Counted from the first letter of the stretch, positions 34,638 to 43,225 are shown. The stretch: 52,582 nucleotides of DNA from Treponema sp. (GCA_017961705.1 JAGCWT010000153.1:1-52582); one strand, 5' to 3'. Numbers and translations are program-made. Notes: generated by a model from the sequence alone, not told the origin.

Positions 34638-35015
34638 GTGGAAGGAATGGTTATCCTGGCTGTTATAGTCTGGATTGTTTTGCTCTTAATCTGTAGCAGG
34701 GTTGTGTATCTTTATGCAACATCCAATGTGGAAAAAATTGTAGCTGAATTAAATGAAACAAAACAGATTTATTGGGCAGGAAAAATTGAAAAGTGCTTTA
34801 AGAAATTCCGGCTTGGAACTTTTAAGCATAGTGCGCGCGCAGACAAGGAATTGTGGAGCGATTGCTGGTACTTTGTAAGAAAAAGCGAATTTTCTGACAA
34901 GGGGTTACAAAGGCTCACAAGGGTAATTAATGTTTCCCGAGTCATCTTTGTTCTTCTTCTGATTCTTCCATTACTTGGTGCAATTTCAGTACTTATTATT
35001 GATAAGTTTTTCTAA
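34638..35015 (+). CDS. Small two-helix membrane protein
   Basis: 125 aa starting at GTG 34638 or, less likely, ATG 34647. N-terminal helix (VILAVIVWIVLLLICSRVVYLYATS) and C-terminal helix (VIFVLLLILPLLGAISVLIIDKFF) with a charged middle (FKKFRLGTFKHSARADKELWSDCW). It follows the chemoreceptor by 14 nt and is probably co-transcribed, ahead of a strong terminator. No family recognised. Confidence 0.55.
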   Translation: MEGMVILAVIVWIVLLLICSRVVYLYATSNVEKIVAELNETKQIYWAGKIEKCFKKFRLGTFKHSARADKELWSDCWYFVRKSEFSDKGLQRLTRVINVSRVIFVLLLILPLLGAISVLIIDKFF

Positions 35016-35028
35016 GCATAAATCGGAG

Positions 35029-35069
35029 GATGCAAGTGGGGGTTCTTACTTTTCACCTGCATCTTTTTT
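35029..35069 (+). terminator. Rho-independent terminator after the chemoreceptor unit
   Basis: GATGCAAGTG pairs with CACCTGCATC around a 15-nt loop, followed by six T. One internal mismatch. Confidence 0.8.
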
Positions 35070-35116
35070 GTTTTAAAATCTTGTTTGATTTCTAGTCTTA
35101 AATAAAGGGAATGGTT

Positions 35117-36145
35117 ATGAAAAAATTTCTTGGTTACGAAAAAGGCGTTGATTTGGGCGGTTGGCTTTCCCAGTGTTCGGAATACACGACGGAGCATTAC
35201 AAAAGCTACATTTGCGAAAAAGATTTTGCCGTAATTGCTGGCTGGGGCTGCGACCACGTGCGTCTTCCTGTTGACTGGCAAATTTTTCAAAAAGAAGACG
35301 GTTCTCTTATTGAAGAAGGTTTTGGCTACGTAGAAAACGCAATCCAATGGGCAAAGAATAACAAGCTGAACCTTATTTTGGACTTGCACAAAACCCTTGG
35401 CTATTCCTTTGATGCGGAAGTTGCCAAAAACAATTTTTTTGACCAGCCAAAACTTCACGAGCACTTCTATACACTCTGGACTGAATTTTCCAAGCGCTTT
35501 GCAAAAAATGAAGGCATGCTCTCTTTTGAACTTTTGAATGAAGTGACGCTCCCTTCCTACAGCGATGCCTGGAACAAAATTGCCGCCCACGCAATAAAGA
35601 TAATAAGAAGCTTTTCTCCTACCATAAAGATTTTGCTTGGCGGATACTGGAACAATTCGATTGATGCGCTAAAAGATTTGGACAAGCCTGCCGACGAAAA
35701 CATTGTCTACAACTTCCACTGCTACGACCCGCTTTTGTTCACCCATCAAGGCGCACCCTGGGTTGCCAACATGCCTCACGACTTCCACCTGGAATATCCT
35801 TCTACACACAAAAAGCACAACGATGCGGCACGCTCTTTTGGCATGACGGATTTTATTACCCCAACAGATGACGAAAACAAGCGCTACGACAAAGATTTCT
35901 TTATTCAGAAATGGCAGGCTGGGCTTAATGTTTGCAAGGAACGCGACATTCCAATCTACTGCGGAGAATACGGAGTAATAGACCGCGCTAGCCCAGAAGA
36001 CACGCTGGCTTGGTACAAGGACATACATGCTGCATTTGTTGAATGCGGAATCGGAAGAGCTGCCTGGTCCTACAAACTAATGGACTTTGGCCTTAGCGAC
36101 GACCGCATGAAGGGTGTAATTGGCGAGATAGTCAAACTTCTATAA
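35117..36145 (+). CDS. GH5 cellulase-family glycoside hydrolase, cytoplasmic
   Basis: 342 aa from ATG 35117; a second ATG two codons earlier is spaced too close to the ribosome-binding site. GVDLGGWLSQCSEYTTEHYKSYICEKDFAVIAGWGCDHVRLPVDW and NKLNLILDLHKTLG match GH5. LLNEVTLP holds the acid/base Glu, and YCGEYGVIDR the nucleophile Glu. No signal peptide, so it likely acts on imported oligosaccharides such as cellodextrins. It is monocistronic, between two terminator/promoter regions. The exact subfamily and linkage cannot be read from sequence alone. Confidence 0.88.
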   Translation: MKKFLGYEKGVDLGGWLSQCSEYTTEHYKSYICEKDFAVIAGWGCDHVRLPVDWQIFQKEDGSLIEEGFGYVENAIQWAKNNKLNLILDLHKTLGYSFDAEVAKNNFFDQPKLHEHFYTLWTEFSKRFAKNEGMLSFELLNEVTLPSYSDAWNKIAAHAIKIIRSFSPTIKILLGGYWNNSIDALKDLDKPADENIVYNFHCYDPLLFTHQGAPWVANMPHDFHLEYPSTHKKHNDAARSFGMTDFITPTDDENKRYDKDFFIQKWQAGLNVCKERDIPIYCGEYGVIDRASPEDTLAWYKDIHAAFVECGIGRAAWSYKLMDFGLSDDRMKGVIGEIVKLL

Positions 36146-36170
36146 AGCACCGTACGGCCAAGTTTTTGCA

Positions 36171-36198
36171 TTGAAAAAAAAGGCTGAGTGTGTATAAT
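36171..36198 (+). promoter_or_regulatory. Promoter of the RsmI-like gene, predicted leaderless
   Basis: TTGAAA (36171-36176), 16 bp, TATAAT (36193-36198). The ATG at 36206 starts 7 nt later. Confidence 0.65.
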
Positions 36199-36205
36199 AT
36201 TAAAA

Positions 36206-36961
36206 ATGAACGAAGACTCAAATTCCAACAATGCAAATATAGATGTTGCCCTGTACCTAATTCCGGTAACACTGGGCAGCCCCAACGAACAAGTGCTTCC
36301 TTCCTACAACTTGGGCATCATCAAAGAAATAAAATACTTCATCGTGGAAAACAAAAAAACAGCAATACGTTTTTTGGTTAGCCTAAGCAAAGAAATTGAC
36401 ATTGATTCCCTTACTTTTTACGAACTGAATGAACACACAGACCTTAAAAGCATAGGAAACTATTTGGAGCCACTGCAAAAGCACAAGCAGCCAATGGGTG
36501 TTATTTCCGAAGCTGGATGTCCGGCAGTGGCAGACCCTGGGGCCGCTGTTGTTGCAATGGCACACAAAAAGCATCTTAAGGTTGTTCCGCTAACAGGACC
36601 GTCTTCCATAATTCTTTCTGTAATGGCAAGCGGATTCAACGGACAGAGCTTTGCCTTTAACGGCTATCTTCCTGTTAAAAATGATGAGCGTGCAAAAAAA
36701 CTAAGGCAACTGGAAAGCCGCGCATGGAACGAAGATCAAACCCAGCTCTTTATAGAAGCCCCTTACCGCAACGCAAAAATGCTGGAAACAATCATCAGGG
36801 TTTGCAAAAAAAACACCATGCTCTGCATTGCAAGCGGCCTTACCTGCCAAAATGAATTCATCAAAACCCAGTCTGTAGAAGAGTGGAAAAATTTTAATGC
36901 GGAAACGATTCAAAAAGTTCCGGCAATATTCTTACTTTTTAAGGAAATGATTAAATGCTAA
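36206..36961 (+). CDS. SAM-dependent tetrapyrrole-methylase-fold protein, RsmI-like
   Basis: 251 aa from ATG 36206. YLIPVTLG, KYFIVENKKTAIRFL and PMGVISEAGCPAVADPGAAVVAMAHKKHLKVVPLTGPSSIILSVMASGF match the RsmI/tetrapyrrole methylase fold; RsmI 2'-O-methylates C1402 of 16S rRNA. FIEAPYRNAKMLETIIRVC matches the C-terminal half. The N-terminus (NEDSNSNNANIDVALYLIPVTLG) differs from canonical RsmI (LYIVATPIGNL), so a paralogue of RsmI is also possible. Its stop overlaps the shikimate kinase ATG. Confidence 0.75.
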   Translation: MNEDSNSNNANIDVALYLIPVTLGSPNEQVLPSYNLGIIKEIKYFIVENKKTAIRFLVSLSKEIDIDSLTFYELNEHTDLKSIGNYLEPLQKHKQPMGVISEAGCPAVADPGAAVVAMAHKKHLKVVPLTGPSSIILSVMASGFNGQSFAFNGYLPVKNDERAKKLRQLESRAWNEDQTQLFIEAPYRNAKMLETIIRVCKKNTMLCIASGLTCQNEFIKTQSVEEWKNFNAETIQKVPAIFLLFKEMIKC

Positions 36962-37548
36962 AAAAGACAATTGCACTTATGGGAATAAAGCACTGCGGAA
37001 AATCCACCCAGGGGAAAATCCTTGCAAAAAAAATGGGAACCGCTTTTTACGATACAGACGAAGTGATAGCTGAACAGACTGGAAAAAGTCCGCGCCAAAT
37101 TTACACCGAGTCCGGGGAAGAAGGATTCAAGACCGCAGAAAAAAATGCCTGCCAATTCGTGGCAGAAAAAATCATTTCTTCCCAATCCCCGGCTGTAATT
37201 GCAACTGGCGGTGGAATATGCAACAATTCCTTTGCCCTGCTTGAACTTAAAAAAGTAAGCACATTTGTATTCCTTAATTCACAAGAAAATATCGCCGCAA
37301 AAAGAATTCTTTCGGAAGTAAAAATAGAAGAAGACGGAAGCCTTAGCAACATGCCTGCATACATTGCAAAAAAAAATCCGCACTCCCTTTCCGAAGTGCG
37401 GTCTATCTTTCATGAATTTTTTGAAGAACGTGTGCGCATGTACAAAGGCATAGCAGATTTTTCTGTTACCATGAAAAACGCAACTAAAAGCGTTAACACA
37501 GAACAGATTCTTGCAGCGCTAAAGAACAAGGGCATCGTTCAAGACTAG
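36955..37548 (+). CDS. aroK: Shikimate kinase
   Basis: 197 aa. GIKHCGKST is the P-loop; FYDTDEVIAEQTGKSPRQIYTESGEEGFKTAEKNA holds the shikimate-binding DTD and the conserved Glu; ATGGGIC is the GGG motif; the lid carries an Arg/His-rich segment (KKNPHSLSEVRSIFHEFFEERVRMYKGIADFSV). It phosphorylates shikimate in aromatic amino acid synthesis. The ATG lies inside the end of the RsmI-like gene, so the two are translationally coupled. The lid is longer than usual. Confidence 0.88.
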   Translation: MLKKTIALMGIKHCGKSTQGKILAKKMGTAFYDTDEVIAEQTGKSPRQIYTESGEEGFKTAEKNACQFVAEKIISSQSPAVIATGGGICNNSFALLELKKVSTFVFLNSQENIAAKRILSEVKIEEDGSLSNMPAYIAKKNPHSLSEVRSIFHEFFEERVRMYKGIADFSVTMKNATKSVNTEQILAALKNKGIVQD

Positions 37549-37560
37549 GCTTTAGCTGAA

Positions 37561-38103
37561 TCAGCCGCAAGAACAGCCACATCCTCCGCCGCAGCCGTCA
37601 TCGCCGCAAGAGCCACCGCATCCTCCGCCGCAACCACCACAGCCGCCTCCGCAGCTAAAGTTAAGCTCTTCTTCCGTTGCATCGCGGACAGAAACAACTT
37701 CAATCTCAAACTGAAGCTTTTTTCCTGCCAGCTGATGGTTTGCGTCTACAGTAACAGAATCCTGGCCGACCTTTTTTACGGTAACAATTCTAGAGCCAGC
37801 CAAGTCTCCTGCGTGGAACTGCATTCCTTCTTTTATTTCTGCATCAGTTGCAAAATTTGAGCGGGGAATTTCCATTACAAGGGAAGCATCCCATTCACCA
37901 TAGCCGTCTTTTGGTTCAACAAGTATAGAAACCTTATCGCCAGAGGACTTGCCTTCCAGCGCGCTTTCTATCTTTGGCAAAAGGAAGCCCTTACCCTGAA
38001 TGTATTCCAAAGGTTCCATTCCTTCCGTTGAATCAATCAGGGCACCGTCTATGTCTTTTAAAACATAATGAATGTTAACAACTTTATCGCTTTGAATAAC
38101 CAT
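37561..38103 (-). CDS. slyD: SlyD-like FKBP peptidyl-prolyl isomerase with Cys/Gly-rich tail
   Basis: 180 aa from ATG 38103. VNIHYVLKDIDGALIDSTEGMEPLEYIQGKGFLLPKIESALEGKSSGDKVSILVEPKDGYG matches the SlyD FKBP domain with an inserted IF domain (LVMEIPRSNFATDAEIKEGMQFHAG). The C-terminal 30 residues are nearly all Cys and Gly (GGGCGGCGGGCGGSCG and CGGGCGCSCG), a metal-binding tail like that of SlyD. It isomerises X-Pro bonds and chaperones metals such as nickel or iron. The ATG is adjacent to the NifU-like stop, so the pair is likely co-translated. Confidence 0.88.
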   Translation of the reverse strand: MVIQSDKVVNIHYVLKDIDGALIDSTEGMEPLEYIQGKGFLLPKIESALEGKSSGDKVSILVEPKDGYGEWDASLVMEIPRSNFATDAEIKEGMQFHAGDLAGSRIVTVKKVGQDSVTVDANHQLAGKKLQFEIEVVSVRDATEEELNFSCGGGCGGCGGGCGGSCGDDGCGGGCGCSCG

Positions 38104-38104
38104 A

Positions 38105-38344
38105 TTAAACTTCCTGCACAACTTCTACTATTTCTGGGACAGTTTCCTTTAAGTAGCGTTCAATTCCCATTTTTAGCGTCATTTCGGAAATTGGGCATGA
38201 TCCGCATGCTCCGGTAAGGCGAATGTGAACTTTATTTTCTTCATCAATGCTTATGTATTCCAAATCACCGCCATCTGCATTCAGTTGGGGACGAAAAGCT
38301 TCCAATGTTTCCTTTACTTTTTCTTCAAGACTTTGATCTGCCAT
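38105..38344 (-). CDS. NifU C-terminal-domain iron-sulfur carrier
   Basis: 79 aa. EKVKETLEAFRPQLNADGGDLEYISIDEENKVHIRLTGACGSCPISEMTLKMGIERYLKETVPEIVEVVQ matches the Nfu domain with the cluster-ligand CGSCP. It transfers [4Fe-4S] clusters to apo-proteins. AGGAG lies 6 nt upstream of ATG 38344. Followed by SlyD, so metal handling is the theme of the pair. Not full-length NifU. Confidence 0.92.
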   Translation of the reverse strand: MADQSLEEKVKETLEAFRPQLNADGGDLEYISIDEENKVHIRLTGACGSCPISEMTLKMGIERYLKETVPEIVEVVQEV

Positions 38345-38397
38345 AGCGGACTCCTAAAAGTGTTCTTTTGAATTAAAAGATAGTAAAAAATAGAGGA

Positions 38398-40449
38398 TTA
38401 TTCAAGTATTTTTTTTGCAACTTGAACAGGAGAATCCTTGTAGTACAAACCGGCGTACACTGCGGCATATCCAAGAACATAGCGCCCATACTGCCTTGTC
38501 TCGGAAAAAGGCAAGGTTTCCAAAAACAGATCGTTGGGCAAATCATCCATGCCAAAATTCAAGTCGGCACTTTTTTGCCAGGAACGGACGTGTCCAATTC
38601 CACCGTTGTAAGCAAAGAGCGACAGTATTTGTGAACCCTTAAGGCGGCCAATCAGTTCCGAAAGATAATATGTTCCAAAGCGGATGTTTATGTCTGGGTC
38701 GTTCAAATCATAAATCTGAATCTTTAGCTTTTTTGCAATGTCACCGGCGGTGCTTTCCATAAGCTGGGTAAGTCCGTTTGCTCCGGCATTGCTCTGTATG
38801 GTTGGGTCAAAAAAACTTTCCGCCCGGATAAGTCCCAAAAGCAAATACTCGTCAACACCATAATCCTGGCAGTGTTTTTTTACGCAGTCATAAAAAGCGC
38901 GCGGATAGGCAAGCTGCCAAAGTTCTTCTGGCGGGGTAGACTCGCTTCTGTTAAGCTTCTTTGCCGCAACCCTAAGGCTCTTTGTGTAATAGGAATTGTC
39001 CTTTGTGCCGTAATCGTAAAGCGCCTGGGCAATTTTTAGCACGCAGTCAATGCCTATCTCTTTGTAGTGATTTTCCCATTCAGCGTAGATGTGTTCAACA
39101 AGGCCAAAATCCGCATAGCCGTTCAGCAAAAGTTCCTCGTCCTTGTTGGCAACAAATGAATCGTCTTTACGCAAAACCGCAAAGCACTTCTTTACCTCTT
39201 CGTCGCTAAGGTTAAGCCTGTATGCCGCAAGAATTCTGTAATAGATGCTTGTGTCGGAATCCAAGGCCTTTTCAAAGAATTTCTTGGCAGCCTCTTCGCT
39301 TTTTACACCGTTCACTTTTAAGAGACCTGTCTGGAAAAGCCTTGCCGTTACATAGCTGTACTTGGCCACAACTTCCTTGCTTGCAAAAGTTTCTATTGAT
39401 GTTGCAGTCTGATAGTATGCAAACCAAACATGTCGCGAAAGCATGCGCAAAGAAAGAGTGTCAAAAAAATCATCGTAATAGTTTGGGTCACGGATAGAAG
39501 GGCCATAAGTCTTTACAGCCTCAAGTGCATCCTGAATAGAAATCTTTAGCTTGGAATTTAGGAAATACCAGAGGGCACTGTCATAAGAAGCGTCATCCCC
39601 AGCGCATTCCATTGCCTTAAGGTAGTCGGCACAGGCCTTGTCCGGATATTTTGTATCTTTGTCGTAAATGCGGGCTGAATAAAAATAGGCATTGTAAGCG
39701 GCATCTTTTGGAAGAGACTTGTCTTCCGCCAAATCATGCATGAACTGGGCATTGGTTGTATTGTTGTTTGAACCGTAAAGATAGGACTTTCCAATATCGT
39801 TAACAAGTTGGGGCGTTAGGCTTTCTTTTTGGGAACAGATAGCCTCTATGTCTGGAATTGAATTTGTATAGTCATAGGAAAAAACTTTCTTTCTGAATTT
39901 TATTAGGGGAAAAGCATCCGGTGAAATTTTAAAGTCTTCCAAAAATTTTGAATGCTGCTTTGAATACGGACGGCTTGTAAACCAGCGGGTAAATTCATCA
40001 GAAAAAGTTGAAGCTGCCTGTTTGTAAAGAGCCGCACACCTGTAATAGGAAAGTTCATTCGGGCATTTTGAAATGTCAATGTCTTGGGTTAAATCCACAA
40101 TCAGCTTGAACTCGCCTTTTTTAAAAAGACCGTGCACGTAAAGCAAAAGTGAATCATCATCAGGATATGAAGTGTAAAGCTCATGCAGGGAAAAAAGATT
40201 TTCGTCAATAGAACCAAGGGAAGACATAAGTTCCAGGGAGCGGCGCTTTATTAAAGGCGAGGAATTTTTTATGCTTTTTCTAAGCAGCTTCTTTGCCTTT
40301 GGATAATTGTTTTCGTCCGCTTGCTTTAAGGCTTTAAAATAGAAAGCATCGTTCCCGTATTCAGAAGAAAGAGAATCGCTTGCCCCGCAAGAACAGAAGC
40401 AAGCTGCGGCAGAGAAAAGTAAAACAACCGGCAGAACTTTACGGTTCAT
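38398..40449 (-). CDS. Soluble-type lytic transglycosylase lipoprotein
   Basis: 683 aa from ATG 40449; a TTG just before it is less likely. Signal peptide with lipobox CFCSC. Residues 20-500 are helical repeats (TPR-like) as in the Slt70 U-shaped domain. The C-terminal SLT domain contains LLGLIRAESFFDPTIQSNAGANGLTQLMESTAGDIAKKL with the catalytic Glu in ES, then AYNGGIGHVRSWQ. It cleaves glycan strands of peptidoglycan with anhydro-muropeptide formation. It is second in an operon after the LysM-type gene; the 15-nt gap fits coupling. Confidence 0.88.
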   Translation of the reverse strand: MNRKVLPVVLLFSAAACFCSCGASDSLSSEYGNDAFYFKALKQADENNYPKAKKLLRKSIKNSSPLIKRRSLELMSSLGSIDENLFSLHELYTSYPDDDSLLLYVHGLFKKGEFKLIVDLTQDIDISKCPNELSYYRCAALYKQAASTFSDEFTRWFTSRPYSKQHSKFLEDFKISPDAFPLIKFRKKVFSYDYTNSIPDIEAICSQKESLTPQLVNDIGKSYLYGSNNNTTNAQFMHDLAEDKSLPKDAAYNAYFYSARIYDKDTKYPDKACADYLKAMECAGDDASYDSALWYFLNSKLKISIQDALEAVKTYGPSIRDPNYYDDFFDTLSLRMLSRHVWFAYYQTATSIETFASKEVVAKYSYVTARLFQTGLLKVNGVKSEEAAKKFFEKALDSDTSIYYRILAAYRLNLSDEEVKKCFAVLRKDDSFVANKDEELLLNGYADFGLVEHIYAEWENHYKEIGIDCVLKIAQALYDYGTKDNSYYTKSLRVAAKKLNRSESTPPEELWQLAYPRAFYDCVKKHCQDYGVDEYLLLGLIRAESFFDPTIQSNAGANGLTQLMESTAGDIAKKLKIQIYDLNDPDINIRFGTYYLSELIGRLKGSQILSLFAYNGGIGHVRSWQKSADLNFGMDDLPNDLFLETLPFSETRQYGRYVLGYAAVYAGLYYKDSPVQVAKKILE

Positions 40450-40464
40450 CAATAGAAAGCCAGC

Positions 40465-43059
40465 CTAGTCAGACGGAATCAAGATTGTGCTTCCGGCCTG
40501 AATATAATCAGGATTCTTGATGTGGTTATGATCTGCAATGTGCTGGTAACGCCACGGTGTCTTGTAGTATGCGTTTGAAATATCCCAAAGGGTGTCGCCC
40601 CAAACAATCTTGTAGCGGATGTCGGGAGCATTTCTTGAAGGACGTGCCGGCTTTTCTGGAACAACCTGCTGCGGTGTGGCCGCAATAACGATTTCGTTTT
40701 CCTTGGCAGGGACAACTTCTTCTTTTGGCTTTGAAGCAGATGCAGGTGCTTTTTCTGCAGCATCTTTTTTCTGTGGAGGCGGCAAAGCTTCCCCGGCATT
40801 GTGTGTCTGTTCAGCAGATGTTGAATCTGAAGAGACGGCTTCTTTTGAAGAACCGCTTTCTGTAGAAGAGTCGGTCTGCAAGCTTCCTGGGTTGGCTTCT
40901 GCTCCAGTCTTTTCTTCTGATGCAGACTTTACTCCAGCTTCACTTTCTGTCTTTGCTATGTGAGTTTCTGTCTTTCTGTTGAATATATTAATCTTTGACG
41001 GAATAACAAAGAGAACGAGCAGTGCGCCAAGTATACAAATTATTGAACATATCACGCAAACAATAACCGGCAGCGCAGAACCGCCTTCCTTGTCGTCATC
41101 ATCGTAGGAAGACCTGCTGGATGAATTTCCGCTAAGAGTTTCCTTGTCATACAAGCCTTCAAACATATTGCTCTGTGGGGCATAAGAATTTGCGGAAGAA
41201 CCGTCTTCTGCTTCATCAAACAAATCGTAATCGCTCACTTTCTTATCTCCGGAATCTTCATAAAAGTTTTGGCTGGCTGGCGAATCAGATGCAAATTCTG
41301 GAACCGTAAATTCCGTACCTTCGTTGGCATCGGATTCCTCCCCAAAATTGGAATCTTCAAAGTCAGGAAGGTCCATTACTGTCTCTGATGAATCTGGGAT
41401 GGATTTTACCGCTTCATCAAAGTCGGAAACTTCTGGTTCTGGAAAGTCTTCTTCCTGAACAAGAGTATCTTGGGTCTGCGGTGTCTGGGAAAGGGCAGAA
41501 GTAATGTCCACATCTTCTATGCCGGTTGGTTCAAGGTTGTCAAAATTGGGAAGGTCGTATGCATCTTTTGTTCCTGCCGCAAGAACTGCTGAACTGTCCA
41601 GCTCGGTAAACGACGGCTTTCTTTCCACTACGGAAGGCTCAGGCACTTCTTCGGAAACTGTTTCGTCTGAAATTGTTTTGTCTGAAATTGTTTCATCAGA
41701 AACAGAAACTTCTGGAACCGTAAAGTCGCTTTCATCCGTAGCCGCTTCGGAAACAAGAGGCTCATCTGCCACAGTCTCTTCTGCGGAAGGATATTCATCA
41801 GCATCATCAAAATTGGGAAGGCCAAAATCTTCCGTTGCCAAAGATGACGTGTCTCCAAAATCCGACAAATCCAAATCAGGCAGCGTTGCTTTTACAACAT
41901 TTTCCTGCGGTTCCTTTGGCGTAAGTTCCGGAGATGTTTCTGGCGGGGTAAAATCCTGCAAGTTCAAGTCTGCGCTAACAGAACCTGCCTCGGAGGGGGC
42001 ATCCTGTTCAACTACAGAAACTTCTTCCTGCACTTCATTTGAACCGTCTTCCACAAGAGTTTCTTCCGTCTCTTCATGAATGGGCATATCTCCTGCAATC
42101 GAACTGTGATCGCCAAGATTCTGCCTGGTAGACTGTACAATTATTCTGTCTGCGTTTTCCGCATCGCCTTTTGTCTTTAGTATGGATTCCAAATTTGGAA
42201 GCTCAAAGTCAAAGTCTTCATCGGAGAAGCTGTCGCTGCCTTCTTCCACAGAAGGATCCTGTTCTTCCAAAACAGTACCCGACTCTTCCATAACGGACGG
42301 TGCCTCAAAAAAGTTATCCGCATTGTTTGCTTCGCCAGCATCCGTATAAGTGGAATTGTCCTGGGGCATAAAATTAAGATCTTCTTCCGTTGCAAAAATC
42401 TCTGATTCTGGCTTTTCTTCCGTAAGAGTGAATGTGGACGTGTCTAAGATTGAATTTCCTTCGCTGTCCTTTAAAATCGTGTCAGATTCGGCTTCCGGCA
42501 CAAAACTCTTTAGGTCTTCTGCGCTTGCAAAAATCTCTGTCTCCGGTTTTTCTTCCGTAAGAGTGAATGTGGACGTGTCTAAGATTGAATTTCCTTCGCT
42601 GTCCTTTAAAATTGAATCTGAATCGGTCATTCCGTTCTTTAAAACTGAATCAACTGCATCTATGTCAGAAAGGGCGTCTGCCGTTGTAGTGTCTATGTTA
42701 AAGTTTGCCGGCTCGCTTCTTTCCACCTCTGTCCTGCTAACAAGGGTTACATTTGTGGAAGTGGCCTTTCCGGTTTCCGGGTCGCGGACTTCTGCCTGCA
42801 AATGGTTGTTTTCATCTACGCTAAGGTTTAGGTGAAGGCTTGGAATTCCGTTGGGATGGGGCTTTAAATTTGAAATTTCCAAAGTGTCTACATATTCTGC
42901 GTCTTCCATGGAATCTGTTTCGGAGCGGTATAGGTCAATCTGAACTTTTGTCTGATTATCCTGAACTGTGGTAACGTCCAGCGCTTTTTTTTCTACGCTT
43001 CCGTCTTTCATAATCGGATAAAATGAGCCATCAGCGAGCTTGATTCCAATAGATTTCAT
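40465..43059 (-). CDS. Chimeric protein: Hsp70 SBD-like domain, disordered acidic region, TM helix, LysM
   Basis: 864 aa. Residues 1-110 resemble the Hsp70 substrate-binding beta-sandwich: DNQTKVQIDLYRSE, then YVDTLEISNLKPHPNGIPSLHLNLSVDENNHLQAEVRDPETGK. No ATPase domain is present. Residues about 130-670 are acidic and disordered, with tandem repeats and recurring short DLPNF-type motifs. One transmembrane helix (~673-698, LPVIVCVICSIICILGALLVLFVIP) follows, then a Ser/Glu/Pro-rich linker, then a C-terminal LysM (YKIVWGDTLWDISNAYYKTPWRYQHIADHNHIKNPDYIQAGSTILIPS). The cytoplasmic part would therefore be the Hsp70-like domain and the periplasmic part would bind peptidoglycan. First of the operon with the transglycosylase, with a structured leader. 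Confidence 0.8.
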   Translation of the reverse strand: MKSIGIKLADGSFYPIMKDGSVEKKALDVTTVQDNQTKVQIDLYRSETDSMEDAEYVDTLEISNLKPHPNGIPSLHLNLSVDENNHLQAEVRDPETGKATSTNVTLVSRTEVERSEPANFNIDTTTADALSDIDAVDSVLKNGMTDSDSILKDSEGNSILDTSTFTLTEEKPETEIFASAEDLKSFVPEAESDTILKDSEGNSILDTSTFTLTEEKPESEIFATEEDLNFMPQDNSTYTDAGEANNADNFFEAPSVMEESGTVLEEQDPSVEEGSDSFSDEDFDFELPNLESILKTKGDAENADRIIVQSTRQNLGDHSSIAGDMPIHEETEETLVEDGSNEVQEEVSVVEQDAPSEAGSVSADLNLQDFTPPETSPELTPKEPQENVVKATLPDLDLSDFGDTSSLATEDFGLPNFDDADEYPSAEETVADEPLVSEAATDESDFTVPEVSVSDETISDKTISDETVSEEVPEPSVVERKPSFTELDSSAVLAAGTKDAYDLPNFDNLEPTGIEDVDITSALSQTPQTQDTLVQEEDFPEPEVSDFDEAVKSIPDSSETVMDLPDFEDSNFGEESDANEGTEFTVPEFASDSPASQNFYEDSGDKKVSDYDLFDEAEDGSSANSYAPQSNMFEGLYDKETLSGNSSSRSSYDDDDKEGGSALPVIVCVICSIICILGALLVLFVIPSKINIFNRKTETHIAKTESEAGVKSASEEKTGAEANPGSLQTDSSTESGSSKEAVSSDSTSAEQTHNAGEALPPPQKKDAAEKAPASASKPKEEVVPAKENEIVIAATPQQVVPEKPARPSRNAPDIRYKIVWGDTLWDISNAYYKTPWRYQHIADHNHIKNPDYIQAGSTILIPSD
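42413..42612 (-). repeat. Tandem 135-bp coding duplication in the LysM-type gene
   Basis: An identical 65-nt block at 42413-42477 and 42548-42612 marks a tandem 135-bp (45-codon) unit. Both encode ILKDSEGNSILDTSTFTL and TEEKPE, with S/T, D/E substitutions in between. The near-perfect DNA identity shows a recent duplication. Confidence 0.9.
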
Positions 43060-43143
43060 TATTAATTCCTTAGCTTTAGAAATTCTTCATTAAAATATCG
43101 GTTATTTTAAGAAACTTTATTAGACCAGTTCAACCTGCAGCAC

Positions 43144-43225
43144 GGTTCACCCCTTTGGCAACCCTCCGGAATGAACCATAACCTTAAGCAACTGGCATTC
43201 TCCCTGTTGCCAAAACTTAGTTGCT
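43144..43225 (-). promoter_or_regulatory. Structured leader candidate upstream of the Hsp70-SBD/LysM gene
   Basis: Two nested hairpins, AGCAACT/AGTTGCT with inner GGCA/TGCC (43187-43225) and GGTTCA/TGAACC (43144-43177), compete with a 9-bp pairing TTTGGCAAC/GTTGCCAAA (43154-43162 with 43206-43214). The first hairpin contains the stop codon of the upstream gene. No T-run follows, so it is not a standard terminator. No known riboswitch class was matched. Confidence 0.5.

Noticed and set aside
41504-42079. 191-residue plus-strand frame opposite the LysM-type gene
   Set aside because: Ser/Ala/Thr-rich shadow of an acidic repeat region with no domain.
43144-43225. ydaO (c-di-AMP) riboswitch identity for the structured leader
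   Set aside because: The GGGGTGAA-like and GGGTTGCC-like blocks are suggestive, but the order of conserved ydaO blocks and the terminal CCGACAGCTAAC-type element are absent.
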